A stretch of DNA of 64,000 bases, taken from the NCBI RefSeq assembly GCF_000517625.1, contig NZ_CP007055.1, forward strand, positions 2,418,001-2,482,000. Reading direction: 5' to 3'. The DNA comes from Halostagnicola larsenii XH-48 (GTDB taxonomy: Archaea > Halobacteriota > Halobacteria > Halobacteriales > Natrialbaceae). Positions 9,062-18,552 of the stretch are shown piece by piece (positions within the stretch are counted from its first letter, which is position 1; the number at the start of each line of letters is the position of its first letter). Under the pieces are notes generated by a model. That model ran no database searches, was not told where the DNA came from, and saw only the letters and a program-made list of their open reading frames with translations. Position numbers and translations under genes: made by a program.

Positions 9062-9315
9062 CGACGAATATGCCTTGTCGGGGAAGCATGTTATAAAGGG
9101 AGGTCGGTTAGCAGATTTTCGGATATGTTTAGGCCAAACGGGGTAAATAGACATTTTATGCCCCTTCACAACCGCCACTGAGACGATTTTATATCGGGTT
9201 AGAAATTTTATAACCGCCCCTAACATATTATCTCCAACCCTATGGACATATACCTTACATATCCATTGCCATATATTATTTGCGTTAATATATGCTCCCA
9301 ATTGCAGAATGTAAT
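9062..9315. other. AT-rich intergenic region with several TATA-like boxes
   Basis: 254 bases, far richer in A+T than the surroundings. It holds the promoter of the leftward DUF7123-like gene and at least three plus-strand TATA-like words (TTTTATG, TTTTATAT, TTTTATAA). A 19-base near-palindrome at 9197-9215 spans one of them. No open frame of note. It may encode a non-coding transcript or be a regulatory/structural site. Confidence 0.5.
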
Positions 9316-10146
9316 TTAATCAGTCCGGTCATGCACCCAGAATTCGTCCTCGACCGTGACCTCTTTTTTGAACAGCGGGACCTCGTCCTTCAATCGATTG
9401 ATGCCGTCTTCGACCGTTCGAAACGCCTCCTCGCGGTGGCCGGCGAGGACAACCACGAACACGATATCCTCGCCGTCCTCGACGATGCCGGTTCGGTGGT
9501 ACATGACGACTTCGTAAACGCCGTCTCGAGACTCGAGATCCTCCCGAAGCGCGGCCATCCGCTGCTCTGCAACGCCTTCGTACTTCTCGAACTCGAGGTA
9601 CTCCGTCCGGTCGTCGTCCGGGTCGTCCATCGCGCGCACCCGGCCGGTGAACGTCGCGATCGCGCCGGCTCGATCGGCCTTCGGCGAGCGCTTGACCTCC
9701 GCCACGAGCGATTCGAGGGTTTCGTACGGTTCGTGGTCCTCGAGCGCGTCAACGAGGTCGATCGCCTCGAGTTCGGCGGACGAGGTGATCGACGCGAGCA
9801 CGGGGCCGCCGTCAGACGGTTCGTCCCCCTCGCCGACGACGATCGAGGGGTGTCGGAGCGCTGGGACGCCGACGACGACAGCGTACTCACAGTCGCGAAC
9901 CAGCGTATCGAGCGCATCGCCGACGGAGAGGCCGGTTCCCGTGGCGGTCCAGTCGCCGTCCGCCCCGAGGTCGTAGGTTACGGCGCCGCCGGGCGTCAAC
10001 GCCTCGTGCGTGCCGTCGGCGATCGTCGCATCGTATCGAATCACGCCGACCTGCCCCGCTCGCGAGAGCCGATCGACGACGCGGTCGACGACCGTCTCGA
10101 GCGTTCCGTCGCTCGAGTCGCGCTCGAGGATACCAAGTACGTGCAT
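9316..10146 (-). CDS. moaE: Molybdopterin synthase large subunit MoaE with N-terminal MobB-like domain
   Basis: 276 residues. The C-terminal 140 are MoaE: RAGAIATFTGRVR, FEKYEGVAEQRM, MYHRTGIVEDGEDIVFVVV, AGHREEAF and PLFKKE with the active-site lysines. MoaE with MoaD adds sulfur to precursor Z to make molybdopterin. The N-terminal 130 residues (MHVLGILERDSSDGTLETVVDRVV...) resemble a MobB-type domain but lack a clear P-loop, as is usual in haloarchaeal fusions. A molybdenum/tungsten theme recurs in the tup locus at 36-40 kb. Start chosen at MHVLGIL. Confidence 0.92.
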   Translation of the reverse strand: MHVLGILERDSSDGTLETVVDRVVDRLSRAGQVGVIRYDATIADGTHEALTPGGAVTYDLGADGDWTATGTGLSVGDALDTLVRDCEYAVVVGVPALRHPSIVVGEGDEPSDGGPVLASITSSAELEAIDLVDALEDHEPYETLESLVAEVKRSPKADRAGAIATFTGRVRAMDDPDDDRTEYLEFEKYEGVAEQRMAALREDLESRDGVYEVVMYHRTGIVEDGEDIVFVVVLAGHREEAFRTVEDGINRLKDEVPLFKKEVTVEDEFWVHDRTD

Positions 10147-10329
10147 ACGCGACGGATAAGGTGCGTTCGTCTTTGTAGCTGTCGCCCTCGCCCGGCACAC
10201 TGGCCCGTTTTCCGTCGCGGTCGACATGCTTCGGGCAACGGAACGCTCGAGAGGATGTAAGAGACTCCCACGCTCTCGGAGCCGGGCTTGATAATCCTTA
10301 AGCCCGCCACTACGCTACACCGCTGTAGT

Positions 10330-11055
10330 ATGAAAGTGGTCGTTTCTATCGGTGGCAGCGTTCTCGTGCCCGACCCAGGTTCGGCTCGAGTCGCAGAACA
10401 CGCCGACGTCGTCGAAACGCTCGTCTCGGAAGGGTGTCACGTCGGCGCAGTCGTCGGCGGCGGCGGCGTCGCTCGGGACTACATCGGCGCTGCTCGCGAA
10501 CTCGACGCGAACGAGATCGAACTCGATCAGCTCGGGATCGACGTCACCCGGTTGAACGCGCGGTTGCTTATCGCCGCGCTTAGCGAAGAATCAGTCACCG
10601 CGCCCGCACACAATTACGAGGAGGCGAGCGAGGCGTTACACCGAGGAAATATCTGCGTCATGGGCGGCGTCGCACCCGCCCAAACGACCGACGCTGTCGG
10701 CGCGGCCCTCGCGGAATACGTCGACGCGGACCTGTTGATCTACGCGACCAGCGTTTCGGGCGTCTACAGCGACGATCCGAACGAAACCGACGGAGCGACG
10801 AAGTACGAGAAACTCACCGCGAACGAACTCGTCGACGTGATCGCCGGCCTCGAGATGAACGCGGGAGCGTCCGCGCCGGTCGACCTGCTGGCGGCGAAGA
10901 TCATCGAGCGGTCGGGAATGCGAACGATCGTCCTCGACGGCACCGATCCGGAGCGAATCGCACGGGCCGTTCGACGCGGCGAACACGAGGGCACCGACGT
11001 CATTCCGGAGCGGGCGGGCGAGGAGCCGACCTACTGGGCGAGCGACGAGCAATGA
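10330..11055 (+). CDS. pyrH: UMP kinase (archaeal type)
   Basis: 241 residues, amino-acid-kinase fold: MKVVVSIGGSVL at the start, AVVGGGGVARDYI phosphate loop, IYATSVSGVYSDDP, and the C-terminal ASAPVDLLAAKII. Converts UMP to UDP in pyrimidine biosynthesis. The ATG at MKVVVSIGG fits the family; 14 in-frame codons upstream are not used. It overlaps lysS by the four bases ATGA, so the two form an operon. Confidence 0.96.
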   Translation: MKVVVSIGGSVLVPDPGSARVAEHADVVETLVSEGCHVGAVVGGGGVARDYIGAARELDANEIELDQLGIDVTRLNARLLIAALSEESVTAPAHNYEEASEALHRGNICVMGGVAPAQTTDAVGAALAEYVDADLLIYATSVSGVYSDDPNETDGATKYEKLTANELVDVIAGLEMNAGASAPVDLLAAKIIERSGMRTIVLDGTDPERIARAVRRGEHEGTDVIPERAGEEPTYWASDEQ

Positions 11056-12806
11056 GTCCCGGATCGAACGCGCCGGACGATGCCGCAGAACCGATCGAAC
11101 AGCACGATACCGGGGAATCGACTAAATCGAACGACGCCGACGAAACGACCGAACCGGACAGTCCCTACACCCTCCAGCGCGAGGACGGGAACGAAACGCA
11201 CCACGCGTTCTGGGCCGACGACGTTGCAGACAGCGTCGAAGCTCGGGATCCCGAGGAGCCGATCGTTATCAAAGGCGGCATCTCGCCCTCCGGAGTGCCC
11301 CACCTCGGCAACGTCAACGAGATCATGCGCGGCTACTTCGTCGCCGAAGTCCTCCGGGAACGCGGCCACGAGGTCGAGCAGGTGTTCACCGGCGACGACC
11401 GCGACCCGCTTCGAGGGCTGCCGCGGACGCTCTGTGACCTCGAGGGGAACCTCGTCGATTTGGGCGAGGTAAACGCCGGCGCGCTCGGTCGAAACCTCGG
11501 CTCGCCCTACACCGACATCCCCGACCCCTTCGGGTGCTGTGACTCCTACGGCGACCACTTTTCCCAGATCATCAGAGACAGCGCGGCGGCCGTCGACGTG
11601 CCGATCGAGTTCGTCTCGACCACCGAACTCTACGAAAACGGCGATCTCGAGGAAGTTACCCGACACGTCCTCGAAAACCGCGACACCGCCCGCGAGGTGC
11701 TCTCTGCGTACCAGGACAAAGTCGAGGAAAACGGCGAGTACGTTCCGTTCAACCCGATCTGTGAGGAGTGTGGCAAGATCACGGAGACGGTAACTGCCAT
11801 CGACCTCGAGGCCGGAACCGTCGAGTACCGCTGTACGGACATGGACGCCGGCGACCAGACGATCGAGGGCTGTGGCCACGAGGGAACCGCAACGCTTCGC
11901 GAGGGGAAGCTGCCGTGGCGCTTCGAGTGGCCGGCCCAGTGGCAGGCTCTGGGCGTCGATTTCGAGCCGTTCGGAAAGGACCATGCCGAAGGCTCGTGGC
12001 CGAGCGGAGTCGACGTCGCCGAGAACGTTCTCGGCATCGAACCGCCCGTTCCGATGGTCTACGAGTGGTTCACGCTCGACGGCGAGCCGTTCTCCTCCTC
12101 GGCGGGGAACGTGATTCTTGTTTCCGACGTGCTCGATCTGATCGAACCGGAAGTGCTCCGATACTTCTTCGCGAAGGATCCGAGCAAGGCTCGAGACTTC
12201 AGCGTCGAACGACTCGACCTGCTGGTCGACGAGTTCGATCGGTTCGAGTCCGTATACTACGGCGAGGTCGAGGCGGACGAGGACGAAACGGCGTTCGCAG
12301 AGCGGGTCTACCCGCTGGTCGTGGACGAACCGAACGAGGACCGGATCCGGCTTCCGTACACCTTCGCCGCGGTGCTCGGCATGACCGACGATCCGGAACT
12401 TCGCGAAGAGATCGCCCGGCGGGAAGGACACATTCCCGAGGGTGCATCGGAACAGGCCATCGAGGACGCGCTCGCTCGCGTCGAGCAGGCCCGCAACTGG
12501 GCGCGACGTACCGAAAACGAGTTCGACTACGAACTCAAGCGCGGAGCGATTCCGGACCACGACTTCGACGAGACGATCGAAACCGCGCTCGCGGAGCTCG
12601 CGGACTTCATCGAGGAGGGCCACGGCCCCGACGAGATTCAAGAGGAGATCTACGAGACCGCAAAGCGCCACGACGTCGACATGGGCTCCTTTTTCGGAGC
12701 GGGCTACCGGCTCTTTTTCGACGAGGACCAGGGGCCGAAACTCGGTCCGTTCCTCGCGAAAGTGGATCGGGAGTTCGTCGTCGCCCGCCTGCGACGCGAG
12801 CGATAG
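11052..12806 (+). CDS. lysS: Lysyl-tRNA synthetase, class I
   Basis: 584 residues of the archaeal class I type. The HIGH-like motif is PHLGN within KGGISPSGVPHLGNVNEI, and the KMSKS-like loop is SSSAGNVI. A four-Cys set (CEECG ... C ... GCGHEG) lies near residues 235-275. The first 60 residues are a low-complexity acidic/Asn/Thr extension not needed for catalysis. Class I LysRS replaces the bacterial/eukaryotic class II enzyme in many archaea. Translationally coupled to pyrH by ATGA. Confidence 0.97.
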   Translation: MSPGSNAPDDAAEPIEQHDTGESTKSNDADETTEPDSPYTLQREDGNETHHAFWADDVADSVEARDPEEPIVIKGGISPSGVPHLGNVNEIMRGYFVAEVLRERGHEVEQVFTGDDRDPLRGLPRTLCDLEGNLVDLGEVNAGALGRNLGSPYTDIPDPFGCCDSYGDHFSQIIRDSAAAVDVPIEFVSTTELYENGDLEEVTRHVLENRDTAREVLSAYQDKVEENGEYVPFNPICEECGKITETVTAIDLEAGTVEYRCTDMDAGDQTIEGCGHEGTATLREGKLPWRFEWPAQWQALGVDFEPFGKDHAEGSWPSGVDVAENVLGIEPPVPMVYEWFTLDGEPFSSSAGNVILVSDVLDLIEPEVLRYFFAKDPSKARDFSVERLDLLVDEFDRFESVYYGEVEADEDETAFAERVYPLVVDEPNEDRIRLPYTFAAVLGMTDDPELREEIARREGHIPEGASEQAIEDALARVEQARNWARRTENEFDYELKRGAIPDHDFDETIETALAELADFIEEGHGPDEIQEEIYETAKRHDVDMGSFFGAGYRLFFDEDQGPKLGPFLAKVDREFVVARLRRER

Positions 12807-12904
12807 AGTAGAGACAGCCGACCCCACAAGCGCCTGTTCGCTCACCGACCGGTGGGCGATCACAGACAAAAGCCATTTGAGAACGCCACCCCGATAGAGT
12901 GATA

Positions 12905-14752
12905 ATGGAGTACGGTCCCCTCGAAGCCGCGTCGCCCGCGTTTCTCGAGCCGATCACGTCGGGCGGAATCGTGTCGTGGATCCTCGTCGGTATCGCGGCG
13001 TACTGGCTCGGGATCATCGCGATACAAAAACGGGGACTGTTACCGTCGTACGTCGAAACGCAGGGGCCAATTCTGACGATTCACACGAAACGTGGACGGG
13101 CGTTTCTCGACTGGCTCGCCGGCCCGAAGCGATTCTGGCGGGCCTGGGCCAACTTCGGCGTTGGCATCGCCATCGTCGTGATGGGAAGCATGTTCGTCTT
13201 CCTGTTGTTCGCGGCCTTCGGCGCGATCACGTCGCCCGAACCCTCGAGCATACAGACGCCGCGGAACGTGCTGGTGATTCCCGGCGTCAACGACTTCCTC
13301 CCGCTCTCTGCGACGCCCGGCATCGTGTTCGGATTGCTCGTCGGGCTGGTCGTCCACGAGGGCGGACACGGGCTGCTTTGTCGCGTCGAAGACATCGAAA
13401 TCGAATCGATGGGCGTCGCGATGCTCGCGCTGTTACCGATCGGCGCGTTCGTCGAACCCGAACAGGAGAGTTCCAGAAACGCGAGTCGCGGCGGGCAAAC
13501 GCGCATGTTCGCCGCCGGCGTGACGAACAACTTCGCGATCACGATCATCGCGTTCGCGCTGTTGTTCGGCCCGGTCGCCGGCTCGATCGCCGTCGCGCCC
13601 GGCGCGACGATCGCCGGCTCGGCACCCGACTCTCCCGCAGCGAACGCCGATATCGGCGCGAACGACCGGATCACCGCCATCGATGGCACGGCGGTCGAAT
13701 CCAACGGCGATCTTGAGGATCTTCTCGCGGAGACCGACAGCGAGGAAATCGAGGTCGAACTCAACGGCGAGGAAACGAAGACCGTAGAACGCTCGTTACT
13801 TGTAACCGCTGCGATCGAGGGTGGACCCGCCGATGTCGGCGTCGGCGATACGATCCTCGAGGTCAACGGCGAAGCTGTCGGCACGGAGGCCGGGTTCTAC
13901 GACGCCGTCGGCGACGCTGAAACCGCAACGCTCACTGTCGAACGCGGTAACGGCGGCGAGACCGTCGACCTCGAGGACGTACCGATCGGTGCAACGATCC
14001 AAGTAGCAGCGGACGCACCGCTCGAGGAGGCGGGTGCGCCGACGGACGAACCGCTCACGATCACCGCACTCGACGGTGAACGCATCCAGTCGACGGCCGA
14101 CCTCAGCACCTTCCTCGAGGAGACCGAACCGGACCAGGAAGTTGCCGTTTCGGGCTACGTCGGGGATGAACGCGTCGAGTACGACGTGACGCTCGACGAA
14201 CATCCGGAGTTCGAGTACGGACTGATCGGGGCACAGAGCACGCTCGAGGAAGCCTCGGGGATCTCGATGAGTGACCTCGGCGTGCAGTACTACCCCGCAG
14301 GCGACTATCTCGCGATTCTCGGCGGCGATCAGGACAATAGGTTCGGCGGGGTAGTCGACTCGTTCCTCGGGAAGGCCACCCTCGTGTTGCTCCTGCCGAT
14401 CATCGGAATCACACCGCTGATGTCGTTCAACTTCGCCGGCTTCACCGGCGGCGTCCAGAACTTCTACGAGGCCCAGGGAGCGCTTGCGGCGTTCGGCGAC
14501 GGCCCGGTGTTCGTCGCCGCGAACCTGCTTTTCTGGACCGGGTGGATCAACGTCCAGCTCGGCTTTTTCAACTGCGTCCCCGCGTTCCCGCTCGACGGGG
14601 GCCACATCCTCCGGACGAGCACGGAAGCGATCGCCTCCCGGTTACCGTTCGAGGCGACTCGAGGCATGATTCGTGCGGTCACGACGGTCGTCGGCGTGAC
14701 CATGCTGGTGAGTTTCCTCACGATGCTGTTCGCGCCGGGCATGCTCGCTTAA
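12905..14752 (+). CDS. M50 site-2-type membrane protease with PDZ domains
   Basis: 615 residues. Zinc motif HEGGH (H151, E152, H155) lies in a membrane helix (VGLVVHEGGHGLL), and the third ligand is in FNCVPAFPLDGGH near the C-terminus. Between them are two or three PDZ-like repeats (residues about 225-430: NDRITAIDGTAVES, GDTILEVNGEAV, ITALDGERI), a layout close to RseP-type intramembrane proteases. Substrate unknown. A GTG lies six bases upstream of the ATG used; either could start. Follows lysS by about 100 bases. Confidence 0.93.
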   Translation: MEYGPLEAASPAFLEPITSGGIVSWILVGIAAYWLGIIAIQKRGLLPSYVETQGPILTIHTKRGRAFLDWLAGPKRFWRAWANFGVGIAIVVMGSMFVFLLFAAFGAITSPEPSSIQTPRNVLVIPGVNDFLPLSATPGIVFGLLVGLVVHEGGHGLLCRVEDIEIESMGVAMLALLPIGAFVEPEQESSRNASRGGQTRMFAAGVTNNFAITIIAFALLFGPVAGSIAVAPGATIAGSAPDSPAANADIGANDRITAIDGTAVESNGDLEDLLAETDSEEIEVELNGEETKTVERSLLVTAAIEGGPADVGVGDTILEVNGEAVGTEAGFYDAVGDAETATLTVERGNGGETVDLEDVPIGATIQVAADAPLEEAGAPTDEPLTITALDGERIQSTADLSTFLEETEPDQEVAVSGYVGDERVEYDVTLDEHPEFEYGLIGAQSTLEEASGISMSDLGVQYYPAGDYLAILGGDQDNRFGGVVDSFLGKATLVLLLPIIGITPLMSFNFAGFTGGVQNFYEAQGALAAFGDGPVFVAANLLFWTGWINVQLGFFNCVPAFPLDGGHILRTSTEAIASRLPFEATRGMIRAVTTVVGVTMLVSFLTMLFAPGMLA

Positions 14753-14906
14753 GAAGCGTTCAATAGTACGTTCGGGAGGTCGTCGGTCTCTTGAACCACC
14801 GTGAGCCTGCGAGCGAACGAGTCGGTTGGGGAGGCGCCTTATCCTGTATTGACCACAGAAACTCGAGCAAACCCACACGAACGACTGATCCGCATACGTA
14901 CCCCAA

Positions 14907-15434
14907 TTACCCGTCGTCGTGGTCGACGCCGTGGCGCTCGTAGAACTCCTCGGGCGTGTCCTCGATGCGTTCGAACTCGGAATCAAAGTAGTGCTCGTGG
15001 TGACGGACGACCTGTTCGACGACCCAGGCGCTGAATTCCTCGTCGAAGCGCCACTCGCCCTCGAGGTCCGGGATCTCGAAGCGGTCGTCCGTCGAAAAGG
15101 CCGCGTAGACGTGGAAGAACCCGAGGATGACGTCGGCGAAGTCTCGAGCCTTTTCGGAGCCGCTCGCGCGCCGCTCTTCGAGTTCCTCGAGGCCGGCGTC
15201 GGTGAGTTCGAAGTACTTCCGGTCGGGTTCGTCCTCGCGCTCGATTCGCTCGGCCCAGCCCTTCTCCTCGAATTTGTAGAGGATGGGGTAGACGGAGCCG
15301 TAGGAGGGCTCCCAGTGACCGCCGCTGATGTCGCGAATCTCTTTGAGAATCTCGTAGCCGTACCGGGGCTTTTCCTCGAGGAGTTCGAGGACGAGATAGG
15401 CGATGAGTCCCTTCGGCGGCCCACTTTTCCGCAT
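14907..15434 (-). CDS. PadR-family transcriptional regulator
   Basis: 175 residues. Winged helix at residues 1-90 with GLIAYLVLELLEEKPRYGYEIL, GGHWEPSYGSVYPILYKFEEKG and KYFELTDAGLEELEER, classic PadR. The second half is helical and acidic with an HHEHYF segment and may bind a ligand or dimerise. Divergent from pitA with 120 bases between, so it may control that gene (inference). A TATA-like ATTTAC stretch about 25 bases upstream suits a leaderless start. Confidence 0.93.
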   Translation of the reverse strand: MRKSGPPKGLIAYLVLELLEEKPRYGYEILKEIRDISGGHWEPSYGSVYPILYKFEEKGWAERIEREDEPDRKYFELTDAGLEELEERRASGSEKARDFADVILGFFHVYAAFSTDDRFEIPDLEGEWRFDEEFSAWVVEQVVRHHEHYFDSEFERIEDTPEEFYERHGVDHDDG

Positions 15435-15554
15435 ATAACTCCGAGTTGACTCGACGGCCGTAAATGGTTTCGGTCACCGCAATCGTCGCCCGGCGTCGCC
15501 CCGACGCCGACAAAAACCCTGTCCTTCTTAGCGATCCCGTCCTAACCCCGTATC

Positions 15555-17120
15555 ATGGAACGACGCAGACCGCCACAGACCGACGAGGGTTGGTACGTCT
15601 TTCACGACTTCCGGTCGATCGACTGGGACGCCTGGCGAGACGCCCCCGAACGTCGCCGCCAGCAGGCGATCGAGGAAGGGATCGAGTACCTCTCGGCGTG
15701 CGAACGACTCGAGGACGCCGGGGAGGGCGACTCGGCGACGTACGGAATCCTCGGCCACAAGGCCGACCTCATGTTCTTGCATCTACGCCCGTCGCCGGCC
15801 GATCTCGACGTGCTCGAGCGACGGTTCGAACACACCGCGCTCGCGGAGTTCACCGAGCAGGTCGACTCCTACGTCTCGGTGACGGAGGTCTCGGGGTACA
15901 TGTCCGAGGAGTACTTCGAGGAAGACAGCGAGGTCGAAGACACCGGGATCGCTCGATACATCGAATCGCGGCTCAAACCCGAGATTCCGGACTACGAGTA
16001 CGCGAACTTCTACCCGATGGACAAGCGCCGCGACGACGAGTGGAACTGGTACGACCTCTCCTTCGAGGAACGGGCCGAGTACATGTCCGGCCACGGAGAA
16101 ATCGGCAAGCAGTACGCCGGACGGGTCACGCAGATCATCTCCGGCAGCATCGGTCTTGACGACTTCGAGTGGGGCGTCACGCTCTTCGGCGACGACCCGA
16201 CCGACATCAAGGAACTGCTCTACGAGATGCGCTTTGACCCCTCGAGTTCGCGCTTCGGCGAGTTCGGCCGATTCCTCTTCGGGCGACGGTTCGCACCCGA
16301 AAACCTCGGCGCGTACCTCGCCGGCGAGTTCGTCCCGCAGGAGGCCGCGAGTTCGGGTCACGGCCACCACGGCGGACATGGAAACGCGAGAGAGGGCGGT
16401 CATCACCACGGCGGTGACGACGGACACCACGGCGGTTCGGGCGGGCACCACGACAGTTCGGACGGACACGGCGACTCGAGCGCAGGCGGCCACCACGGTG
16501 GCGGGTCCGGTCACGGCGACGAAGACGATGCGAGCATCCGCGATGAACTCGAGGACGTCGGCGTCTACGCGGGCCAGCCACACGGCGAGGACGTCCACGC
16601 GGTCGTCCTCTACTCGGAAGCCGATTCCGACGAACTCTTCGAGGAGGTCGAGGGTCTGCGGAGTAACTTCGATCACTACGACACGCACGTGAAGACGGCA
16701 GTCTACGAGGGCTCGAGCGACGACGCCGAGACGGCGGTCGTGAGCCTCTGGGAGACCGAACGAGCGGCGAGTACCGCGGCCGGGTTCCTCTCCGACCTAC
16801 CCGAAATCGTCCGACAGGCCGGCGACGACGAGTCGGATTCCTGGGGAACGATGGGGATGTTCTACACCGTCAAGGACGAGCACCACGGGGATTTCGTCGA
16901 CACCTTCGGCGACGTGGCCGGCGTGCTCGCGGACATGGACGGTCACCGCAAGACGGATCTGCTGGTCAACCGCGAGAACGAACTCGACATGTTCATCGCC
17001 AGTCGCTGGGACTCCCGCGAGGACGCGATGGCGTTCTTCCGGAGCGACGCGTTCTCCGAGACCGTCGAATTCGGGCGCGACGTTCTGGCGGACCGACCAA
17101 GACACGTCTTCCTGGCCTGA
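15555..17120 (+). CDS. pitA: PitA-type fusion: chlorite-dismutase/HemQ-like domain, His-rich linker, antibiotic-monooxygenase-like domain
   Basis: 521 residues, an architecture known only from haloarchaea. Residues 1-260 are HemQ/chlorite-dismutase-like: FYPMDKRR holds the Tyr (153) used by coproheme decarboxylases and MSGHGEIGKQYAGRV the proximal heme His (180); the SIGLDDFEWGVTLF and MRFDPSSSRFGEFG segments are well kept. Residues 268-320 are a Gly/His-rich linker with 15 histidines. The C-terminal 190 residues form an ABM-like ferredoxin fold ending with SRWDSREDAMAFFRS. Heme binding and coproheme decarboxylation are likely by homology; the linker could hold metal or heme. Confidence 0.9.
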   Translation: MERRRPPQTDEGWYVFHDFRSIDWDAWRDAPERRRQQAIEEGIEYLSACERLEDAGEGDSATYGILGHKADLMFLHLRPSPADLDVLERRFEHTALAEFTEQVDSYVSVTEVSGYMSEEYFEEDSEVEDTGIARYIESRLKPEIPDYEYANFYPMDKRRDDEWNWYDLSFEERAEYMSGHGEIGKQYAGRVTQIISGSIGLDDFEWGVTLFGDDPTDIKELLYEMRFDPSSSRFGEFGRFLFGRRFAPENLGAYLAGEFVPQEAASSGHGHHGGHGNAREGGHHHGGDDGHHGGSGGHHDSSDGHGDSSAGGHHGGGSGHGDEDDASIRDELEDVGVYAGQPHGEDVHAVVLYSEADSDELFEEVEGLRSNFDHYDTHVKTAVYEGSSDDAETAVVSLWETERAASTAAGFLSDLPEIVRQAGDDESDSWGTMGMFYTVKDEHHGDFVDTFGDVAGVLADMDGHRKTDLLVNRENELDMFIASRWDSREDAMAFFRSDAFSETVEFGRDVLADRPRHVFLA

Positions 17121-17228
17121 TTGCTCGATCCGACGCCGTCGTTTTTCGTTCGAATCCGTTTTCGAGACGGCGGTGCGCGCTCAGAATATGGACTTGATCG
17201 AACCGTCCAGTTCGGGACCGACCGATCG

Positions 17229-18455
17229 CTACAATGAGAACACGTATGCCGCGCCGTAACCACCCTCGACGGATTGCCGCCAGTCTGCCACGACGGCGGT
17301 ATCGTCGGACAACGAGACGGCGTTTCCGAAGGTCTCCCCCGCACCGTTAGGGGCGACGAGCGTCTCCCGCCGGTCCCAGCCGTCGTCCGTCCGGACGAAG
17401 ACGGCGGTCGAATTCTGGCAGGCGTCGCCGACGAGTGCCGTCTCTCCCTCCAGGGAGACTGTTCCGATGCAGCTGGATTCGCCGCCGGTGAGGAGCGTCG
17501 TCCGCTGGCTCCAGCCCGCGTTCCCGTTTCGCTCGAAGACGGACACCGATCCCGCGGTATCGGTATCGTCATTACCGGCGACGAGAGCAGTCCGCTCCGA
17601 GAGTGCGACGGCGGAGCCAAACTTGTCGCCGGCGCCATCGTCGTTCGCGACGAGTCTCCCCCGTTGAACCCACTCGCCGTTCGACCGCTCGAACGCGAAC
17701 ACCGCCCCTGCGTTCGCACCGGCCGCCGTATCGCTCGTCGGCGCGCCGATCAACGCGACATCGCCGGCCAGTGCCACCGAGTGGCCGTACTCGTTCCCGC
17801 CGTCGCTGTCGTCGGGGACGAGTTCGGCCTGTTGATGCCAACCCTCGTCCGTCCGCCGGTACGCGAATGCCGATCCCTGCCACTCGCCGCTGTCGGCGGA
17901 AGTGGCTGGACACCCCAGGATCGCAGTGTCACCGTCGATAGCGATTGCGTGTACGTGTCTAGACGGATTCCCTTCCGAGTCGTCGACATCGGGAACGAGT
18001 CGTGCCCGTTGGTTCCACCCTCCGTCGCCCGACCGATCGAAGACGTACGCCGTTCCGGAGAGCCCTTCTTCCGACGTGTCCTCGTACCACGATCCGATGA
18101 GCACGGTATCGCCGTCTATCGCTATCGGATCCCCGAACTCGTCTTCCGGCGCGTCCTCGGGAAGGGAGAGTTCTGCCTCCTGACCCCACGTTTCGCTCGA
18201 CCGCTCGAAGACGTACGCCGATCCCGGACCGTCGGGCGACGACTCCGGTTCCGGGATCGTACTCGCGACGACGGTCTCCACCGACACGGCGACTCGAATC
18301 AGTTGATGTTCGTCGTCCGGATCATAGCGAGGGACGAGTTTAGCGGCGTCGTCGCTCGTGTTCCGAATACGGCTCGCACAGCCGGCCAGTCCGACGGCAA
18401 GTGCGGCTCCGCTCTTACACAGAAATTTCCGTCGACAGTCAGCATTGCTGGTCAT
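17229..18455 (-). CDS. FG-GAP-like beta-propeller lipoprotein
   Basis: 408 residues. The N-terminus CRRKFLCKSGAALAVGLAGC has twin arginines and a lipobox ending at Cys26, so it is probably a Tat-exported lipoprotein facing outside. The rest is six repeats of about 55 residues of the type 'VFERS..GW.Q...L......FG.SVAL.GD.ALIG', plus a closing AAYVFSL strand, which suggests a seven-bladed propeller closed by an N- and C-terminal blade. Function unknown; such surface propellers often bind carbohydrate or protein partners. A TTATAT box lies about 22 bases upstream. Confidence 0.85.
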   Translation of the reverse strand: MTSNADCRRKFLCKSGAALAVGLAGCASRIRNTSDDAAKLVPRYDPDDEHQLIRVAVSVETVVASTIPEPESSPDGPGSAYVFERSSETWGQEAELSLPEDAPEDEFGDPIAIDGDTVLIGSWYEDTSEEGLSGTAYVFDRSGDGGWNQRARLVPDVDDSEGNPSRHVHAIAIDGDTAILGCPATSADSGEWQGSAFAYRRTDEGWHQQAELVPDDSDGGNEYGHSVALAGDVALIGAPTSDTAAGANAGAVFAFERSNGEWVQRGRLVANDDGAGDKFGSAVALSERTALVAGNDDTDTAGSVSVFERNGNAGWSQRTTLLTGGESSCIGTVSLEGETALVGDACQNSTAVFVRTDDGWDRRETLVAPNGAGETFGNAVSLSDDTAVVADWRQSVEGGYGAAYVFSL

Positions 18456-18552
18456 ACGCTGACATCTTGTTCTATGATATAATTATCATTCGTAGCGATA
18501 TCTGAGATAGAATATCCGCTCACTGATTTTACCCCTTGCGGGCTAAAAACCG

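Noticed and set aside
11031-12869. 612-codon open frame antisense to lysS
   Set aside because: It mirrors the lysS frame in GC-rich, third-position-biased DNA, is rich in Val/Arg/Asp runs typical of antisense frames, and has no recognisable domain; lysS on the other strand is certain.
17145-17165. GTTCGAATCC sequence resembling a tRNA T-loop
   Set aside because: No matching acceptor, D-arm or anticodon arm within 100 bases upstream; it is a chance word in the gap after pitA, as is a similar one near 24953.
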